Below are positions 1-12,679 of a stretch of DNA of 64,000 nucleotides, one piece after another. How positions within the stretch are numbered: position 1 is the stretch's first letter; each line of letters opens with the position of its first letter. The notes under the pieces were generated by a model, which searched no databases, was not told the DNA's origin, and saw nothing but the letters and a program-made list of their open reading frames with translations. Position numbers and translations under genes: made by a program. The DNA comes from Symbiodinium natans (Eukaryota; Sar; Dinophyceae; Suessiales; Symbiodiniaceae): NCBI GenBank assembly GCA_905221605.1, contig CAJNDS010002685.1:186001-250000 (forward strand), written 5' to 3'.

Positions 1-3000
1 ATCATTGCGGTGTGAGCCCACGAGAAGAGGCGTGACAGCTACCGCAGAAACGCAGAAACACTGAAACCGACACAACTGCCGGGAAATCTTGCCATACATA
101 CCTTTGCGTACGACTGTGCTGATGTCAAGAGGCCCCGCGGCCTGACTCCTAAAGCCCTAAAGAGCACTCGATGCAAGGGGTCCCTCTGCCTGCCTCAAGG
201 CTCTTTCTTCATTTTTCCACAGCTGCCTGCAGGACAACCATGACACGACTGCGCATGCCGAGTGTTGCATTGTTTTGGCATCTACGGGTGCCATCCAGAA
301 TGGCCATCGGCCACGGCACTCCCTGAGGAACTGCGATATCGATTTGATGGGGGTCTCAGGGCTTCCTGCCATCGAATGCCTAAACTCAAGCTCCTGGGAA
401 GTCTGGAATATTCCTTCCCACTTGAGGGAGTGGGGGACTGAATTGGAGCACTTTATCATATAGAGATTGCAGAAAGATATCACATGTACCTATATATACA
501 TATGTATATATACATAGATTGATCTGCCGTGGGCCTCAGCAGATCCCGTGCATACTGAGGCAAGGCCAACTGCTCCTGACGCAGCGAAGGGGATGAAGGT
601 TCATAAGCTGAGTCTAAGTCCCAAGAATCTGTAGGAGAATCTTAGGCTCACAGGCTCACAGGCTCCGACATTGTGCCAAGGACTGGAGCCCTCTAGAACT
701 TCATGCCAAGTGAGGCTTCAACACGACAATTCCCTGCTGGGTCCAGCCGGTGGTGGAAATACGAAACGAGGACGCTGCCGGAATAGGATCTGTTCCGCAA
801 ATGATCGTCACTGATCGTCCCTTCTTGCCCCCACAGGCACTGAACCGAATTCAAAGACCACAAGCGGCATTTGCGGAACTATACGGCCCAGTCCTTGCCG
901 CCTTTGTTCTGAAAGAAGAGGACCTCAAAGCCTTCTCGGCGCCACTTGGCTTGCGCCTCCACGGCTGGGCTCGGCTCGGCTTGCTCGGCTTGCTCGGCTT
1001 GCCCCCTTTTCGTGTGCGTGGTTCTAGAATGTCTAGAGTTTGGATGAGTTGCACGCCCCAAAGCCCTATACGAAGCCCCCTCCGAAGGCCTTGCAGCGCG
1101 AACATTGCAGCGGGAGGTTGGCGATGAACTCGCGAATCGCCTCAGCAAGCTGAATTGCGTGGCTTTCCAGGACCGGGCTGAGGAATCAGGGGTCTTTATG
1201 ACGGCCATTCTGGGCCATTCCGCAAAGCCTTGAGCCCTTCTCCCACAAATTGGGATCCGGCTTGGCGAACCGCCTCCAGCGAGCTGGATACCTCGAGCTT
1301 TGGGGGGAGGGCCTCTTGGAGGCGAGATGCCGGTCGGACTAACATTTAATAATATTTATGCACAGTCAACATGTGACGCCTGGGTTGAGAAGAGAGCTGG
1401 CAGGGCTTGGGATTCTTTGTAGTGTTACGTTCCGTGGTGCCCTTGCAAAGACAGAATTCCAATTTTTGATATTGCTTGCAGTTGTCTGTTCCTTGAAGAT
1501 AAAGACTTCTCATACCTTTGAGCTTCGTCTCTGCGTTTGTTCATGATTCTGCATCCTTGCCGCCGATAGCAAGCTCTTCCTTCACTAGCATCCGGGGCGA
1601 TTCCATGGGATCTCTGCAATCGAGCATCGCTCGTCGAGTCTTAACAAGCCCAAGCAGGAATCAGAAATGTCAGAACTGAGACACCCAAAACCGAACTTCC
1701 TAAACACTATACACCCCTAAAGCCCCCAGACCCTCAACAACACTCGCAATTCCAGACCCCAGCATGAACCCAGTAACCCTACATCTATAAACCCCACAAA
1801 CCCTGATTTTAAACCCAGGTTCTCAGCGGGGCCTGCGGTCCGAGCCTGCCCTTGCCCTTCTTTGCCAGGGCGGCTGCGGTGGCAGCATCCTCGGAAGCCA
1901 TCGGATAAGAAATCCATGAGCCCCTAAAGGGACCCCGACAAAGGGTGCATGGTTCTTAGCTGTCAATAAGGCGACACAAACAAAAGATCATACTCGATCC
2001 AACTATGTGAAGCACATATATGCGGGGCAATGTAAGCAAGGCAGCAGAAGCAAGAGCTGACCACTTGACTACCGCACACAAGTATTGCCCTTCCCAGTCC
2101 TTCTCTTCCTTGGCGGCGTCAAGCTCGGAGATCAGCTGCTCTGCTGCCTGCAGCTTCAGCTTCAGCTTCAGGCAAGAATCGGGCTGGTTGGGCATCTCAT
2201 GAGAGCTAGGCCTCCGGAGCTACAGTGTCGGTTTCAGGGTTTTGCACTTGTTCCCCGCCTGCTTCGCCTGCTTAACGTCTCGAGCTGGCATGACCTCCTT
2301 TGTTGCGCTGGTGCCTGGCAGATGCGAGCAACTGCTCCACCCATGAAGACCTAAACCAAGGGCAACAGACTCTGTGCTTCCTGCAGGTCACTATAGGTCA
2401 ACTCCCTGACCTCGAAAAGCAATGTAGAAGGAGCCGATGCAGAGAACCCAGCGGTCCTTCTTTGGTGATCTCCTCCACCCGGAACACAATGTCCCCGGCA
2501 TCGGGGGTGATTTCTGAGAGGAAGGCTCGCCTCGAGGCATGGTTTTGCGGTTATCGTGCGGCACTCTCGCTGCTGCGCCGCGTTGCCTTCTGGGTCTGGA
2601 AGGGCACATATTCACATTCTCTGAGCAGCCAAATTTTAAATTGCTCATTTGTACGTAGTTGCACAACACGCAAAGTCTGTCCTGGAGGGTTGACATCCCT
2701 GCTGATACAGACCAACCAGGACGGAGCCTACCCTTTTTGCCTCATGTCCTTCAGGTACCCACCGCCTAATCCTCCTACTCAACTTACCACGCCTTTCTGC
2801 CACTTCGTGGCCTGCATTACGTATGCCATATACCGTGATTACTTCCATAACCACCAGCCCCTGGGCGTGGCGTGGCGTTGCAGGGCCGCTACCCCCGACA
2901 CCCAATGTATGGACCCTGAAGTCCCCATAAGTGAGAGGACCCTATAAGCCTATAAGCCTATTCAACAAGAACTTGAACAGACTACATTGTGACTACATAA

Positions 3001-3350
3001 TCGGGCTACTCATCCAAGGAGGGCCCAGAGCCTACCGTCTTGGTGTCTCAAGAACCCACCACCTGAATGCAACACTACGATGAAGTTCTTAAGAGGCCCA
3101 AACTACTAAAGCCCCCCCCCCCAACCAAGTCTGGCACTTGGAAACATTGGATTCGCCGTGTCTCTTCTCTGGGATCTCCCCTGGGGACAGATGCTCCAGC
3201 TGTCGCACCTCAGAGCGAGGTCGGGTGCCCCTGCAAATTCTCCCTTAGGCTTAGGCTAACTAGAGTCGGAAGCCTCCCATGCAATGCATTTTGATTGAAA
3301 ACTTTGCCCGGAGAATCTGTCTGAGACCTTGGCAAAAGCTTCTGTAATCA
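1..3350. other. Gene-poor region, no recognised gene
   Basis: Only short reading frames occur on both strands and none shows a family motif that I recognise. There is a small TATATA-rich patch at about 488-518 and a short tandem repeat of CTCGGCTTG-type units at about 968-1002. One piece that reads like a real exon is listed separately (2088-2195). A minus-strand stretch at about 2391-2515 (acidic, leucine-rich) might also be an exon, but this cannot be decided by eye. Confidence 0.5.
2088..2195 (-). CDS. Possible exon, coiled-coil segment
   Basis: On the minus strand this stretch encodes a charged, leucine/alanine-rich helix-forming segment (for example AAEQLISELDAAKEEKDWEG) that looks like part of a coiled coil rather than random translation. 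The reading frame stays open on the 3' side to 1956, but that extension is hydrophobic and unconvincing, so a splice donor may lie near 2088. No neighbouring exon was found and no function is assigned. Confidence 0.25.
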
Positions 3351-3420
3351 CCTGCACGTGACTCGAATTGAAGTCGGAAACGCGTGCCCAGTGGGTTCGG
3401 TGTTCAAGTCACGCACCCAC

Positions 3421-3669
3421 CTCCCCACGCACGCGCCCACCCACCCACCCACCCACCCACCCACCCACGCACGCACGCGCAGAGACGGACGGACAGACGG
3501 AGAGAGACACACACACTCAGACACGCAGACAGACAGAGACACACGCAGACCCACAGACACACGGACAGTCAGACAGACACCATAGACAGACACACAGACA
3601 GACAGACAGACAGACAGGCAGGCAGGCAGGCAGGCAGACCCACCGACAGGCAGGCAGGCAGGCAGACAG

Positions 3670-3712
<43 letters not shown>
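3421..3712. repeat. Compound microsatellite (CCCA / GACA / GGCA / CA)
   Basis: A run of CCCA units (about 3427-3470) passes into GACA/CAGA units (about 3480-3615), GGCA units (3616-3665) and then an uninterrupted CA dinucleotide run (about 3671-3710). The long open frames on both strands here (Cys/Val-rich, Thr/His-rich) are products of the repeat and are not genes. Confidence 0.95.
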
Positions 3713-3713
<1 letters not shown>

Positions 3714-4195
3714 AAACTAAATGGTTGCAGCACACCCTCCGCAGACCTCCCTGCACTTGAACTTGTGGCAGTTCTGGCACGTCCTTGGGAGCTTTCGCAA
3801 CAGCATTTACGAAGACAGATTGAAGAGTAGCCACATGACATACGGCGTAATGGTCAGAAAAAGTTTCACGTATTAACGTGAAAGACGAACGGGGTGAAGG
3901 GGGGGGGGGGGCTCACCCCCCTGCTCCCATAGCGCAGGATTGGCTCCGGGCTGGCGCAGCAGCTGCATCAGGGAATTCATCATAAACGGGTTGTACAACC
4001 TCTGGAGAGCTTTCTTGGTAGAAAGCGTCTTGAGAGATTTGGGAGATGGGGCAATTGAGGTTTACTTGGGGGTTTAGAGTCTTAAGCGGGTTGTGGGAAG
4101 TTGCGGGAGAACATGAACCTAAAGGCCCCATGCCCTCTTCAGTGCAACTCCGTGCCACAGCTTCAAGGCCCCAGCGTATTAGCCAGCTCGATGTG
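3713..4195. other. Spacer with homopolymer G tract
   Basis: No gene is recognised. A run of about 14 G residues sits at 3900-3913 and is followed by CACCCCCC, so the strand could form G-rich secondary structure. Minus-strand frames here lack family features. Confidence 0.5.
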
Positions 4196-4330
4196 CCTCG
4201 GCACGAGCGGGCAATACAATGATATGGTGATGAAATGATGCAATGATATGCTGATAGAATGATAGAATGATGCAGTGATATGATGATGATGATGATGATG
4301 ATGACGATGATGATGATGATGATTTACGAT
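4196..4330. repeat. GAT/ATG-rich microsatellite
   Basis: Diffuse ATGATA-type units pass into a nearly pure GAT trinucleotide tract (about 4275-4324, with one GAC interruption). The poly-His reading frame across it is a repeat artefact. Confidence 0.9.
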
Positions 4331-5955
4331 CATATCATGTAATGATATAATGGATCTCGTGGTGTAAAACCGACACTTGGTATTCATTAGAATCAATAAG
4401 GTCATAATCAACATACATAAGCCCTGTCTCAACGGTGCTGAGGTATCAGCCCCAAGTGGCCGGGACAATCTGTATCCAAGCCACAGGTCTGGCAGACCTG
4501 GGGACCTCAGAATTAAGGGTGTAGGGTATGGAAGGTTCAGGGTCTCGGAGGGCATTATATGGGTTAGGGGTTTAGGGCTAGGAGATTTAGCAGCTTAGGG
4601 GTCTAGGAGTTCAGGGGTTCAGGAGGGGGTTTAGGCGGTCTAGGCATTTAAGGGTTGGGGAGTGCATCGGGCAGGCTGTAGAAGGTGCAAAGGATCCTGA
4701 ATGACCGAAAGCCAACGTAAACCCCGAAACCCTGTGCACAGGTCTCGCCCTCTCATAAACCCTATACTCAAAACCCCCCCAACCCCCAAACCCTCAACCT
4801 CCGCAAATGAATTAAAATCGTGGGCATTGAGGGCGGCGCAGTTCTTACAGTCCCGAATGGGACCCATTTCCAGCCTGGGCAAAATGAGCGACTCTGCCTC
4901 ACATTTCGGGTCGTTCTAAGTTTGGGTCCAATTTTGGAGGCTATACAAAAAGTGTTCTAGCGTAACCGTATTAGAACCCTTCACCTCCAGAATGGGGCAT
5001 TGCATGTGCAGCTTTAGGATGGTCGTGTGACCACTATGCAGTAAGTCTCCAGCGAATGCAGTCCGCCACGAATGGGAACCTCAGAGACATCAGCTCTGGG
5101 CAAGATCCGAGACCCATGTACCACATGCCACTACTTGACATATTCCTTGCGAGATGTCAGGCCAGGCCCAAAGATCTCACACCCTGCTGCCTGCCCTACA
5201 TGTTTCGAGCACCAAGGTTTTTGCGCCCCACTCGTCGAAGGTGGAGAGGTCGTTGATCTGAGAAAGCACAATCCGCAAGGGCGAGCTCTCATTGTGTTAC
5301 TGTTTCCTGCATAGCTACTGCACTATCGGTAGGCGCTTCCGGAGTCCAGCCATGTTTAAGCTCGGCCCAAAAAAACTTGCAAATTGTATCTGTTGCTAGT
5401 GTGCTGCATCTGTGCATCTGCAGCTGGGCACCCCCCCTCCCCCGACACCTGCACCACACTGAGTGACTTTATCTCCTGCAGCGGAGAGTCGGGCTAGAAA
5501 TCGCTCGCTGAGAGGGAAGTCTCTTCTCAGGACATGCAACACCTGAAACTGCATCTGCCGTTCTCAATTCGATGAGCAGCATAACTCTGAGCCTTGAAGA
5601 CCCAGTGCTCCCGCCCCGTCCTGTGGAGAGTAGTACATGAACCGCACCTGCGTTGCCTGACATCGGCAGAAGTCGATCAGGTGAGCCAAACATTCAGGTT
5701 CATGCTCGACAATTAACCCATTCTTCTCCCAAGGGCCAAACAGGGACTCGAACCTGAACAACCTCCAAAGCTCTGCAGCCTCTCGGGCTAGCAACAGGCA
5801 ACTTATAAGCCCTAAGCCACCGAAGAACTGAACCCACAACACTCCAACAAAGCCAAAAAGCTACCAGTCCTACCCTGACACCTTTCGCCTGAACACCCCT
5901 AAAAGCTCCGCTACTTCCAGCGTTAAGACAGCACTCCAACTGTTTTTTTTATCAG
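4331..5955. other. Spacer with degenerate telomere-like motifs
   Basis: Degenerate GGGTTTAGGG-like text occurs at about 4510-4660 (plus strand) and CCCTAAACC-like text at 4715-4800. Short open frames occur near 5056-5314 (plus) and 5469-5940 (minus), but none has a recognisable domain. Confidence 0.5.
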
Positions 5956-5981
5956 GATCGCGTTTTTCCAAAAACGCGATC
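5956..5981. repeat. Perfect 12-bp stem hairpin
   Basis: GATCGCGTTTTT (5956-5967), two C residues, then its exact reverse complement (5970-5981). It lies immediately before a CCCTAAA array and just after a T8 run. Its role is unknown. Confidence 0.9.
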
Positions 5982-5983
5982 TT

Positions 5984-6052
5984 TCTAAACCCTAAACCCT
6001 GAAACCCTAAACCCCCAAACTCTAAACTCTAAACCCTAAACCCTAAACCCTA
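5984..6052. repeat. CCCTAAA telomere-like array
   Basis: About nine units of CCCTAAA and near variants on the plus strand. This is the plant/algal-type telomere heptamer in an internal position. Confidence 0.9.
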
Positions 6053-9000
6053 ACTGCGGGGAACGCTCGGGCAAAAAGCCAAACTTGGCTCAGCTTTACC
6101 TTGCGAACACATGTCCCCTTTCATTGCCGCAAGCAGTCTTGAACAGCTACCTTATGAAGAGGCCCATTAACCCCCCAACAGAAGGCTGAGGATCTAAGGA
6201 TGCTAAAGAACAACACGAAAAAGAGGAGCCGCAGAGTAAGAGTAAACGCCCCTAAGCGATACAGCTTCGCAGGCTCGCCTCGCGGCTGCAGGAGGACCCT
6301 GAAAAGTCGTAGGGCGTGGCATTCTCCATCGTTCCAGGGGGCACCTGGGGTTTCTAAGCGTTCGGGCTTTTCGGGTTTCGGGTTTAGGGCGAATTGCCTT
6401 TGACACCGCGCGTTGGATTGTGGAGATCTACAGCGATTTTCGAGCTTAGCCAATCTACGTGGTATTTCTTTCCAAAGTCTACAGCTCCTGGGCCAAAATG
6501 CGGACATGTTCAGCTTTTGGGAGGGGTTGGTTTTGGATGTTAAGGCTGAGGCTTCCTTCCCAGAGTCTTTAGCTGGCGGGGGCGATTTATCGAATCTGTT
6601 GGAGGGATGTAACCAAACCCGAAACTGCACCTTGCCAGAAAACTCTCCACAACCCATTTGCAGCCCGTCGTGCCGCTGAGGAGCAAGTGCCGCGCATCTG
6701 ACGTCGCAGCAGTGCAATTCGACTTTGTTGCACTGCGCTGACTGTTGGCTCACACCCTAGGACCTGCAGGACTGGCTTTCTTGAAGTGGGTTTTGGAGGT
6801 CCTTGTTCTTCGTGCCTAGCACAGGACATTCCAATTCGACATGCATCGTGCAGCTGATAGGTCGTTGCTACAGTGCCCACCAGCTTGCGTTGCACACTGC
6901 TGTCAGCAATTGCGGCACGAACAGATTTGATGCTCGCCAAACGTCATGAGAACTGCATTGATCGTGCACCACAAGTCCCGGTATACGTCAGCTGCTTGCC
7001 AGAAGGCACAACTGCGCATGACCGCAACTTTATCCATGCTTGTATATGCCTGCACGCAAGACAATATGGCTTGAAATGGGGTCCACCATGTCCATAGCTG
7101 ACCGACGACTTTCCTGGTGTCCGATGCCTGGGTGAAAAAGCTTTGACTAGCTGCTTCACAGCAGAATCCATGCTACGCAAAGCTATGCCACGGCTCCTCT
7201 GAGGACATATGCCTTTCTGGGGATCATGAATGGCTCAACACAGGCCGGAAGCTTTTTGGTTCTGCATTGCGAGCGACGGAGCTGGAGCCTTCAGGTTCGA
7301 GGTGCTGTACAGACGAACGCCACGCCATCCAGCGAGACCTAGTTAGCCGGGTTGGAACTCCTTCTGCTGATGTCGAAAACGATTGGCGCGTTGAGAAGCC
7401 CATCCTCACCTCGGGGTGCTGCAGCCGAAGCCGCATTGATGAAGCATGTCTTCCTTGTGCGGTGAACGCCATAGCCTCACAAGGGCAACACGCTAGAGAT
7501 GCGCCACCTTTGTACACGTTGCTATACGTTGCTGCACATCCCAGCAAGAAGCCTCCATGAACGTGGCCGAAAACGTGGACCTGGGAATGTTCAGGCTTCA
7601 GGTCTGCTTCAACGAAGAGAAGCTTTCTTCCACCTTGACCCTAAGCTCTGAGGCCCTCGCAGACAGATCTGTCCTTTGGCTGACGGCTTTGGCCAACTCT
7701 TCACAGCCTCGGCAAGCTGTGTGATGCCAAGTTCATGAAGGAATCGAATCCCTTGTCTGCACCTGGACTGCAAGGCAAATTAGCCAGACAGCCTTCAGCC
7801 ATGCCGACTCTCAGCTCTCCTGGCTACTGTACATCTAACCTTGAACACCTAATGCCAAACTGCATAAACCGCAAACGAGAGGTAAAGCCTCACTGAGGCC
7901 CATACCGATGGACCGACCTTGCCGGCCGGCGTGGTCGGAGGCGTCCAAGATATTTGCCTGTGATAGGCTTAGGGTTTGGTCATGTTATTCTTTCAGGGCA
8001 GTTTTTGTTCTTCTCTAAGGATCAGGGCAGTTTCTGTTTCTTCTCGAAGGGTCAGGGAGGGATCAGAGGATAAGGAGGTTAAGGAGGTTAAGGAAGTGCT
8101 CATCGTTCTGTCATGTTCTTTCTTTCCGTGAGATAAAGGATACCTCAAAATTTGAGAACATTCGACCATTGGCAAGGCAAGTTGCTGGTGGGGTATGGGT
8201 GAGAAGCACGTCAACACCGGTCGGGATCTTTGCCCACTCCTGGCAGTGGACACACCAGCTTTATCTGCAGCACAGTCCCATATCCATGGACCTTGAACAC
8301 AGCTGTCTGGAAAGCTCTTCATTCAGCACGTGCGTGTTTCTCAGATGTGCCTCAGTGTGCTGCGGTGTGCTACGTTCTGTGTAAGATCCGATGATCCTCT
8401 GAGTCGGCGGGAAGATGCTCACATGCAGGCATGCTACTCTGGAAGTGGGAGATGCCCTCCTATTCATTCTGGTGACGATTATGTTATGTTTTTTGTTTTG
8501 AGGGGCCATTGGTGGGGGAGTCCTCTTTCAGCTCGATGCCACGCCTTTCCGGAGCAAGGCTGCTGGGCTTTGGATGTCTTCGGGGTTCAACTGAAGCATT
8601 CGGAAGCTGAGCCCTGTGAAACATCGCCTGCTAGCCCTGTACCAGAAAGCAGGATTTGATACGGAACCAAAACATGCGAGAAAAAATGCCATTGTAGGCG
8701 TCAACTTATAGGGTCTATAGGGACTCCGCGAACCCCCAAAGTGAACCCTACAAACCCCACGCTACGGAGGCATCCTCCCCTCGGCCTCTTTCCAAATGCC
8801 ATCGGGCGCCTTGAGGAACGCACATGGCCAGTTCTCCAAAAACCCTAAACCCTTTTGGGAAATCCTAGAATATGACAGTTCATATGATACTCGGTACTGG
8901 ACAATATCGTATGGACGCATTTGGATTCGGAAGCTCGAGGTCTTATTTCGACAGCCCATGTTACCGTGAGATTCCTCTTACTAGCGTGCATGTTACTACT

Positions 9001-9480
9001 GGTAATATCTACGTGCATCTTCCGATGCTGAAGTTGTCTCGTGGTTTACCTGAAGTACTCGGAAGAACTGGAGGATTGCTTTTATGGCTTTCAGTATCCG
9101 ACTGCAGCCTGGCCACCGAGTCTTTGGCTGCCGTGGCTGCAAAGGGCTGCCATAAAAGCAAATGCCATCGATCCGAAGAGAATATCCTGAGCTCATGACC
9201 TGAAAGTGGGAAGAAATTTCGGGTATTTCCTACACTCGAAGGCTGACAATCTCTATCGTAAATGGACTCAAGGCTGACTACAGCACATCAACCTGTCCAG
9301 GCTCCAGGCAGTGATTCCTGCCTCTTCCAGCATGTCTGCTACTCTCCCCGGCGACTGAAAACTTTCGTGCCACTCCTGCGAGCATCCACGCGCGTCAAAC
9401 CAAAAAGCTCTTGCTATGTTTTCAGCCCTGACACGTACAAACTTCCAATTGCGCTCCAATCCTCAAGAGCGGTACAGTGA
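6053..9480. other. No recognised gene; short opposing frames
   Basis: The longest frame is on the minus strand at 6121-6753 (210 codons). It is Arg/Pro-rich, has no recognisable motif and contains a telomere-like motif near 6370. At 7224-7560 both strands are open for about 100 codons, so an exon is possible but its strand cannot be told. A minus-strand frame at 7993-8322 follows a GGTTAAGGA repeat (about 8066-8095). I see no family signature in this stretch. Confidence 0.4.
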
Positions 9481-9483
9481 GCG

Positions 9484-9633
9484 CCGCTCCTGCTGCTGCT
9501 TCTGCTCTACTGCTGCGGCTAGTGCTGCCGCTGCTGCTGCCGGTGCCGCCGCTGCCGCTGCTACTGCTACTGCTACTGCTACTGCTGCTACTGCTGCTAC
9601 TGCTGCTACTGCTGCTACTGCTGCCCCTACTTC
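9484..9633. repeat. CTG/CTA trinucleotide repeat
   Basis: CTG, CCG and CTA triplets alternate for about 150 bp, ending in a regular CTGCTA hexamer pattern. Poly-Ser, poly-Leu and poly-Ala frames across it are artefacts of the triplet. Confidence 0.95.
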
Positions 9634-11315
9634 GGGTTGCTATTGGAGTCCTTCCAGTGCTCTTGGTACCAATTGCCATCGCATGGGAGGTCGTGGTTGC
9701 CACAGACCTCACTGCTGTCTCTGTTTCATGCTGTCGCTCTGAGACTGGCAAGACTTCGGTGTGTAAACGTACTGTGGCGCGTTCCTTGGCTACAATTTCA
9801 GTCGACGCCTGAGGCGGCAGCAAGCAGCTTGTATTTGAAGGGCTGAGCAGCCACCCATCGACAAAAGTCTGCGCACTCCTGGCATTTTTTGATCGGGGTT
9901 TAGGACAACCAGGTTGTGAGTTAAGGCTCCGTCTCACTGCCAAATCTGCTCCCTAGACGCCCAGCCTTTTGCCCGAGGCCCCTTCTAATATCCTTGAACT
10001 GCAAGCCTTAGACCCGAAACTCCAAAATAGCTCTCAACCCCTTGAAACCCTTGGAAACAAATCAAGAAACCGACGCGGGGGTGGCTGTTGTTCCCATGTC
10101 CCTTTCACTTTAGAGTGCAGCATATAGGCCCTATAAGTTCTATAAAACGTAAGTGAGTGCTCATGGCTGCTGCCTTTTCGGTCCCGTCGTTACTGAAGTC
10201 ACCACAGTGGATGAGTACATCCTGGGCAGGATGCAGCTCGATGCATGACACAGTCCCCCAACATGATGCCGTCAATGATACTCCATTCGAGCCGAACTCG
10301 CAGCGCTCCCTTAAGCCACTTAAGCCACTTTCCAAAACGAACGTACTACTTACCAGTTGATGCCAAATCTCGCCAGCTGGGAGACGGATTCGCTGGTGAA
10401 GCATGTGTGTGTCCGAGATTGCCACCTATCAGCTTGAAGCCATTTGGTTTTGCTTACTCCTTACATGGTCACCCAAAAACTTGACGATGCATGGAGCAAG
10501 AGTCATGGAACCGCATGCAAGCCACGCAGCGCAGGCTCTGGCTTCCGCACGCGTGCTCTGGAACGTCGGAGGTGTAGACGCAGGCGACGGCCTCTGCAAG
10601 AACGGAAGACCTACAAGTACCTCGAGACGGAAAGCTAGGCAAATCCTAGTTCTTTGCCACGGAATTCGTCAAAGCATGTCAAAGCAAGGTGCTTCTTCTT
10701 GACATCCCGCATCACAGTCTCAGCAACAAGCATTGGCTTGTTTCAAGCCCTACACTGTCCCTACAACCCCCCAAGTAAACCCTACCCGACCCTACCCCAC
10801 AAGACCTTAAACGCGAAAGCATCAAGACTTGCATGCCCTCAATACGGAGCCTATAGCAACCAATGCATCCACCCATTGCGGTCTCGCACCAAAGCCCGCA
10901 AGTTCTCGTAGTGGCATTGCAGTGCATGTGGCAGGTCAAAGGTGTCACAGTCGCCCTCTGTTCCTTTCTCTTTCTGCCAAGGGGTGCACAAGGCTTAGCT
11001 TCAGGATCGGATCTCCAACAACGATACAAATAATTCGGCAGAAAGACAAAAGTTTCATCGACGCGAAAGACGGCACAAAGCATGCCAACTTCTGCCGATG
11101 GCAAGGTAAGGATCCGAAATGATGTGCACGCTCCACTTTCAAGCTCCTTGCACCCAGGGAGAACTGAGCCGACCGGTCGGGAGAGACACTGGAGTCCAAG
11201 AGGGTCTCGTCCAGCGAGGAAAGGTACAAACGGTCCAAGAGGAGCTCCGGAGACCTGGGGGGGCACATCGCTTGGCAGGGAGTTGCATACTTTTTTCGTC
11301 TCTCACACGTGCTGT
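9634..11315. other. No recognised gene
   Basis: Open frames of 60-180 codons occur on both strands (for example 10712-11266 minus). None carries a motif that I recognise, and the two strands are about equally open, which argues against long exons. Confidence 0.4.
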
Positions 11316-12130
11316 TCAAAAACAATCTTCAATGTCTTCTCGCCGCATGATACTGAGTTCACGCCTGCGAGGCTTCCGAGTCTTCCCGCCGAGCTGCTCC
11401 CACACCTGTAGCTCACAGGGCTGGCCAAAGAAGGGGTTCCTGAGAAGGTGCTGGTTTAAGATCATCGCCACCCGCCAGAAGGCCTCCTCCTCAAAGATCT
11501 TCGCAGTGGGGCACTCCCAGACCGCCTGGTCCCTTCGGGAGGCTGGGCATCTCTCGCCCCAAATTTGGGGGAAGACGTGGATCCAACGAGCTCGGGGGCT
11601 TCTGTCGCCTGTGCGATTCTTGCACCAGCGGCTGGGGAAGTGGGCGCAGCACTGCTCGGCAAGTCGCCGTCCGAAGCCTAGGCCCAGCGAGTCCGCTCCG
11701 CTCGGGTTGCCCAGCTCTGGTGACTCGGCACCCCAGATGCCACTCCAAAGAGCATCATACAAGCAAATCTGGAGCAGAGCATAGCGGCTCTGTGGCATGA
11801 ACGTCTCAGTCGCATTCACTTCATTCACTTCAATCACTTCACCCCCGAACTTCTCACGCGCCTCTTGGCGTGCTGTCTTCACTGCATTCCAGTGCACCAG
11901 GATTTTGTGGCCATGCGGGTGGTCCTTGCATGCCACACCAGCAGAGCCAGCAGAGCCAGCAGAGCGGGACAAAGCCCATGCCGCCCGCCTGGCACCCTTG
12001 GGTGTGGAGAGGTCATGCTGGCGAAGCACTGAGAGGTGGAAGCGGCTGAGCGGGAAGGACTGGACCAGCGCCGGCTCTTTGAACTTGCTGGCTACATACT
12101 CTTGGTACCACTTTTCCTGGCTTGAGGTTC
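11316..12130 (-). CDS. Exon(s) of an unrecognised host-type protein
   Basis: The minus-strand frame is open upstream of its first Met (12029). The upstream part (about 12029-12130) encodes a sensible mixed segment starting near KWYQEYVASKFKEPAL, so coding probably enters from a splice acceptor near 12130. The best protein-like part runs to about 11700 and includes HPHGHKILVHWNAVK and SRYALLQICLYDALWSG. The remainder (Arg-rich) may be intron or run-on. A Ser/Ala/Gly tandem (GSAGSAG) follows from a short CAGAGC repeat at 11941-11966. Together with 12185-12679 it probably forms one interrupted gene. Function not recognised. Confidence 0.35.
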
Positions 12131-12184
12131 GGCTTTCGAGAACAAAACTATGTCACTAAGTCTCCTAAGAAGGAGGTCTTCTTC

Positions 12185-12679
12185 CTACTTCGTTCGGTGA
12201 AGAAGGAAAGACACTAAAGCTGTGCCCAAAACCAGCCGAGATTCCAACCTCGAGTCTACTGGAAAGCCACCAGATCTGGCCTTATTCATGGTACTTTGCA
12301 AAACGGGATCTGGAAGGCTGGTGAGCCTCCGGAAGTACCAGCTGTAGTTGCGCTTCTGCGGCATCCAGAACAGATTGTTCAGCAGGACGTTGGCGTTGGA
12401 TGCGCTGCGATCATGAAGCGAGAGCACTTGGGTAATATGCGCGCATCTCCATACTAGCCCCATTGCTGTGGAGAAGCTGAAGCTCTCAAACGTAGGCTCA
12501 CGTCGCTCTGGTGCCTGTGACATGTTGACGCTTTCGAGCCATGCAATCTGCATGTCTTTGAAAGGTAACTCCCCAGTGCGCATGTCTGGCTGCTTGTAGA
12601 AGGACCTCAAAGGGCGCGCAGGCCTGTGGGTATGAAATCGGATAAGCTCAGTCATCTCTGCCCCACTAATCCTTGGCAC
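12185..12679 (-). CDS. Upstream exon of the same unrecognised gene
   Basis: This 164-codon minus-strand frame includes the stretch FESFSFSTAMGLVWRCAH and a Trp/Tyr-rich stretch (NLFWMPQKRNYSWYFRRL) that reads like folded protein. It lies directly upstream of the 11316-12130 frame on the same strand, separated by about 55 bp that could be intron. The C-terminal hydrophobic end (LVLGTALVSFLL) may be intron read-through. No family recognised. Confidence 0.35.
   Translation of the reverse strand: MPRISGAEMTELIRFHTHRPARPLRSFYKQPDMRTGELPFKDMQIAWLESVNMSQAPERREPTFESFSFSTAMGLVWRCAHITQVLSLHDRSASNANVLLNNLFWMPQKRNYSWYFRRLTSLPDPVLQSTMNKARSGGFPVDSRLESRLVLGTALVSFLLHRTK

Noticed and set aside
3348-3841. Cys/Val-rich and Thr/His-rich frames
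   Set aside because: Generated by the CCCA/GACA/CA compound microsatellite.
5715-5800. tRNA-like T-arm (GGTTCGAGTCC on the minus strand)
   Set aside because: The T stem pairs poorly, no matching 7-bp acceptor stem and no D-arm GG motif at the right distance.
9422-9943. Poly-Ser and poly-Leu frames
   Set aside because: Generated by the CTG/CTA repeat.
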